This document shows positions 59,847 to 64,000 of a stretch of DNA of 64,000 bases, piece after piece. The stretch lies in NCBI GenBank assembly GCA_036852015.1, contig JAANDG010000506.1:43516-107515 (forward strand), given 5' to 3'. Source of the stretch: Pelodera strongyloides. Its lineage: Eukaryota; Nematoda; Chromadorea; Rhabditida; Rhabditidae. The first letter of the stretch is position 1. Every line of letters begins with the position of its first letter. Made by a program: the position numbers and the translations under genes. Below the pieces are notes generated by a model, which was not told the DNA's origin, made no database searches, and saw only the letters and a program-made list of their open reading frames with translations.

Positions 59847-60020
59847 TTAAAGCGAAATACCGGCCGGTATTTGAAACGCATCGTGGATAAATGAATTATT
59901 GCGTATTTATGCTAATTTGTTCGAGTTTGGCTCGATTTTTTATTCTAATTTATTTGCATAAGCTGCATAAGAAGGATGGTCTACTCGATGTGTTTCAAAA
60001 ACCGGCCGGTGTTTCGCTTA
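59847..60020. mobile_element. TTAA MITE family 1, copy 6, in the citron 3' UTR
   Basis: Ends TTAAAGCGAAATACCGGCC and GGTGTTTCGCTTA. It starts 15 bases after the stop codon. Confidence 0.65.
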
Positions 60021-60735
60021 TATTTCGCTAGGATAATATATTTTTGCCTTGTTATTATTTCACTTACTTGTTTGTGAATGATCGGTTTGTAGTGCGCTGT
60101 GGTTTGTTGATTATTCTTCTACATCTGAGAATTTTCTTATAGCTGATTTCTTCTTCTGTATAATATAATTGTATACATAATAGTATCATTTTTTTTTGTT
60201 TTCTGTTTGTTAGGTAACTGTGCCCAATAATAGTGTGCAAAGGCACGCAAATTTTTAACTTCACGTTCCTGAATAACTTTTGATTCAATGTATGTTCAAT
60301 TTTCCCAGGTGCCCTTTGTAACTAAAATGATACTCAAGTCAGTTGTTGACATATTTGTATCTCATTCCTAGTATTATCACCCTTTATTTTCCTATTGTGA
60401 TCATCGTTATATTGTACCTTTAATTTGTAAAGGGGGCGGGGGTTAAATTTTACGGAACCGTAAAATTACCTCCGTTTTTTGTAACACGTGTGTGTGCCTG
60501 CCCAATTTAAATTGTTCATGTGACCCTTTCTGTGAATTTGCATCTTTCATATGAGTTCTTGTATCATTGTTTTATCCTACTTTTATAACAGTCTTAATCT
60601 TCTGTGAGTTCTTATTATTCCTGTATTTTATTATCCTTAAAATATGTACGTCAAGAATCTATTATCTTTCTTTAAACTAATTTTTAAGATAATAATAATA
60701 ATAATAACTGGATAATTTGTGATTGTGCCAACCAA

Positions 60736-60741
60736 ATAAAA
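60736..60741 (+). promoter_or_regulatory. Possible polyadenylation signal of the citron-like gene
   Basis: AATAAA at the end of a 0.9 kb 3' flank without coding signs, followed by T-rich DNA. An AATAAA-like signal nearer the stop was not found, so the 3' UTR end is a guess. Confidence 0.3.
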
Positions 60742-61005
60742 AGTTCTGTTTTTATATGTTTTTATCTTGGTCGAAGTATTATCGTGTACAGTTGATTACG
60801 ATTGAGTGTACATAGAAACGAAGCCGCACATTGAAAACTACTGTAATATGGTTTATTAATAGATTAATTAGTAACAAGAATAACAGGGGATAACTTTAAA
60901 TTAGGACAATTTAACTGGGCCTAACGTATTTCCATTTTTGGGGTTAGCACTCATATTTTTTGATTTTCGTGGGAGCATAAGTAGAATGAACAAAAAAAAA
61001 GTTCT

Positions 61006-61010
<5 letters not shown>

Positions 61011-61050
<40 letters not shown>

Positions 61051-61102
61051 ATTTTTTTTTTTTTTTTTTTTTGGGATGAAAACGTTTTTTTTTTTTTTTT
61101 TT
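61011..61102. repeat. Poly-T tracts
   Basis: Runs of more than 30, 20 and 20 T are separated by few bases. No gene is seen from 60.8 to 61.5 kb. Confidence 0.85.
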
Positions 61103-61542
61103 TATTTATCTTTTTTTGCGTGGGGAAAAGGAACGAATTGATCTACTTTCTTTGTGTCAACGGTGATCCAGTTTAAGCCACTGGTTTAGATAAGTTCGTT
61201 TTAAAGCGGTGTGGTACGTGGTTTGCGATGCTTTATCGGCTTGTTGTATTATATACAAATTGTTACCCACTCTGGATAATGCACAGAAATTTCCCTATAA
61301 TAATACACGCAAATGGATTTTTCCTGCTTGGCAAACCTCCTGCACTCACCGTTATTTATGTAAATTGGCGTTTGGCTGTTATTTTTGCTGAAACGTGGTA
61401 CATTTACTTTGATATACTTTTTGCTGTGCATAGGGTGTGTTTTGTTATTGTGACATGGTAGGGACGTGGGGATGTGGCAAAATTATACTGTATACTGTAT
61501 ACTCTGAGAAATAATAATAATTAGACTATTTATTATGAAACA

Positions 61543-61978
61543 TCTTATTATATAAAGGAGAAGAGTTTACTTTTTTGTTTGTGTGAACATAACGAAATCC
61601 TTTCATAAAGAAATTTTCTATTGTCAAAGAGCATACAAAATCTTTGCCGCTGGCGAGATTCGAACCCACAGCAGAGCGCACTACCTCTCGATTCATAGTC
61701 CAACGCTCTACCTGTTGAGCTATGCTAGCTTATCACAAGCATAATCCTCTGCCCTACATACAGCACCTTCCAAATTTGCATGGTAGCATTAGTCGAGTTG
61801 TGATCCAAACTGATTATTATACGTTTCCACAATCAGAGACGTTTGAATGTGCGGGAGGAGAAAGAGACGAGAGTTAACTTTTTAAATTGTAGCAATCTTT
61901 TTTTAAATAGGGAAACAATCGGCCGAAGGCCGATTCCTCCAGTCGGAGAAGAGCCCGTAGGGCTCTTCGAACGGCTGG
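61543..61978 (+). mobile_element. Helitron-like element H4
   Basis: It runs from A|TCTTATTATATAAAGGAG to the two hairpins, CTGG|T. It lies 1.7 kb past the citron-like stop codon. The tRNA-like part is at 61644-61729 in antisense. Confidence 0.6.
61644..61729 (-). other. tRNA-like module inside element H4
   Basis: Same module; the loop is CTATGAA here, so the anticodon position differs. B box intact, acceptor stem unpaired. Confidence 0.5.
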
Positions 61979-62335
61979 TTATAAATGTTCCAATGCACGC
62001 ACAAAGAAATACATCTAAACTAAACAACCCATCAGGTTCTCTCCGTTCACTCTTTTTCTCTCTTTTATTAGGCAATCAGGCGGTTTATGGCGATCCATTA
62101 TGCACTGTATAGACTCTCTGATTCTCTCATGCTTCCTACTTCCGACACACAAACCTCCAAGAATTAGCTGTGTTCAAACTCGTATTTACTAACATTTTAT
62201 CTTTACACATACGGCATAATAATTTTTTAACTAATTCAACCGAGTTCCTTGCTTAGTAACTATGACATTGTGATAATTGTTTCAAAACAAACCGCTTTAT
62301 GTGCAAATCCATGTTATCATTTTACTTAAAGCGAA

Positions 62336-62506
62336 ATACCGACCGGTTTTTGAAACGAATCGTGGAAAACTGAATTCTTACGTATTTATGCTAATTTGCT
62401 CGAATTTAGCTCGATGTTTCATTCTAATTTATGTTCATTTACATACGTTGAATAAGAATGCGGGTCTTCTCGATGTGTTTCAAAATGCGGCAGGTTTTCG
62501 ATTTAA
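62336..62506. mobile_element. TTAA MITE family 1, copy 7, worn
   Basis: Left end TTAAAGCGAAATACCGACCG; right end decayed (GGTTTTCGATTTAAA). It shares its last TTAA with the family 3 copy that follows. Confidence 0.55.
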
Positions 62507-62957
62507 AGGGAGAGGCCCACGAGAAAAAAGTTTTCCTCAATTTACTTGCACAGAATGTCCGGAAGCTCAGACATGTTTCTGTGAAAACCGCATCAATTTG
62601 CATCGTGTACTCGCAGAGATATTCTATGCTAAACAGTTCGGGCAGGCACCGTAGTCAGAAAGGTCAAAATACCTTTTTATAGTTTATATCCTGCCATTAG
62701 CATTCTTTTTTTACATAATAATTGTTAAACGAATGAAGAACATTACGACCACTATAGCAAAGCGTTTGCAATATTGTATTGCCATAAAAGAGCAAAAATT
62801 GTTTCAGACTACGGTGCCTGGCCGAACTGTTTAGCATAGAATATATCTGCGAGTTCTAGACGCAAAGATATGCGGTTTTCACAGTAACATTTCTGAAATT
62901 CCGGACTATGTGGAAGTAAATTGAGGAAAACTTTTTTCTCGTGGGCCTCTTCCTTAG
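62502..62957. mobile_element. TTAA MITE family 3, copy 3
   Basis: Left end TTTAAAGGGAGAGGCCCACG, right end CGTGGGCCTCTTCCTTAGT with the terminal TTAA lost. Confidence 0.65.
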
Positions 62958-64000
62958 TCAAACCGATCCATTTTATAATTTATATATCCGGCCACTATTC
63001 GCCACTTTTTTTGGCATATTGTGCCCGCCTATGCTGTTTAGGTCATAAGGAGAAAGTCCCAGGGGATATGTCTGATTTTTAGAAAAGAGGGAAAGGGCTA
63101 CTTTTTTTATTCCTTTTTATTTGCGGTGTTTGAAGAGATAAAACCGCACGCTGATTAAATATCATAGCTTTTGAGGGCCTAGTTTATTATTTATTATTAT
63201 CATATAGCTAGTTGTAAGTGTGATATGCATTTTTTTAAAGTATTATGATTTGTGTTGGAGCCCCGTGAAAGTGTTCATAGAACATTCTTCGAAGATGTAT
63301 CAAATTACACGCTATACATTTTTGAATTGTTAGTCCTTGGAGCATTTTTCTCGTAAGTTCAGCTTCTATTTAGGTCTTGAGGTTTTGTTTCTTATTAATG
63401 TATGCATCTGTCACCTTAACACCGTGTCATTCCGAATATATTCCCATTCCTTATATAACCCATTACACATTTATTCACTGAACAATGTGCCCACACAAGT
63501 CCCAAGGAAGGTAAATATTTGGCCAAAAACGGCCACCTTTTATGTGTAGACGAATGAGAAACCGACCCCGACCACTTACTTAGACAAATACTGAATTTCA
63601 TGGATTTTATTGGTAAAAGTTTATATGTTAGTTTATCAACTCTCTTAATTCTCCTTTGGGTTTCAATTTGCTCGGAGCACTAGCAGATTTATTTTTCGGA
63701 TTTTCTGCGGAATATCTCGCTGAACTGTAAAATTTCTAGACACTGAATTGGACCAGGGATTCATTTAGGTGTCATCTACTAAACGGTGTACATTTCTGAA
63801 TGTCACTGGTGTCTGGTTAGTTTAACACTAAATGAATATTAGCATGGAGTGCCTTATTTCGATGTAGTCATAAGGGCCCTTCATATATCTAAAACTAAAA
63901 CCGACGTGGACACCATCATATAATTCGAGAAAAAATAACTAAGCCAGAGGAAACGTTTATTGTAGTTCGTATCTCTCGTGAATATGACGTTCGTTTCAAG
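62958..64000. other. 3' end of the window, nothing recognised
   Basis: AT-rich DNA with short open frames only; no repeat family of this window recurs in it. Confidence 0.4.

Noticed and set aside
53546..61729. Four functional tRNA-His genes
   Set aside because: Acceptor stems do not pair, the anticodon stem is broken and all four lie at the same place in a mobile element.

Overview
This window looks like a piece of an AT-rich invertebrate animal genome. Genes are split into many short exons with GT-AG introns of about 100 to 1000 bases, there are no bacterial-style operons, and introns and spacers are full of short terminal-inverted-repeat elements, tRNA-derived repeats, satellites and microsatellites. 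A nematode or similar invertebrate is possible; the lineage is inferred and not proven.

The clearest gene is on the + strand at 33804-59831. I could join 39 exons by hand; all junctions but one keep phase. They encode about 1,360 residues: a short N-terminus, a long coiled coil, a C1 zinc finger, a PH domain and a CNH (citron homology) domain. That order is that of citron, but no kinase domain is present. Many introns carry small palindromic elements inserted at TTAA, and one 6.1 kb intron holds a nested 5.4 kb element with terminal inverted repeats of about 200 bp.

Upstream, 7503-19811 holds phase-consistent exons of one or two unrecognised genes. The first three exons (7503-9668) encode an ordinary-looking globular segment. 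The later ones (13416-19811) encode a Ser/Pro/Ala/Val-rich protein built almost wholly of phase 1-1 exons, with a duplicated exon pair and a basic C-terminus. Short exon chains at 21571-22777 and 27769-28042, and coding-like fragments at 25-27 kb, probably belong to further small genes that cannot be resolved here.

Layout: 1-7 kb, nested inverted repeats and spacer; 7-20 kb, gene(s) of unknown function; 20.4-22.8 kb, a 0.4 kb tandem duplication and an exon chain; 23.4-24.5 kb, a 34-bp tandem array and T-rich low-complexity DNA; 24.5-28 kb, gene fragments; 28.2-32.3 kb, one satellite in both orientations around chained TTAA elements; 33.8-59.8 kb, the citron-like gene; 60-64 kb, 3' flank, poly-T tracts, a Helitron-like element and two TTAA elements.

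Most notable are four ~400-440 bp elements with Helitron-type termini (5' TC, 3' hairpin then CTGG, flanked by A and T), each carrying a tRNA-like module in antisense; chains of TTAA elements that share one TTAA; and a tRNA-derived SINE whose target-site duplication lies exactly across a 3' splice site.
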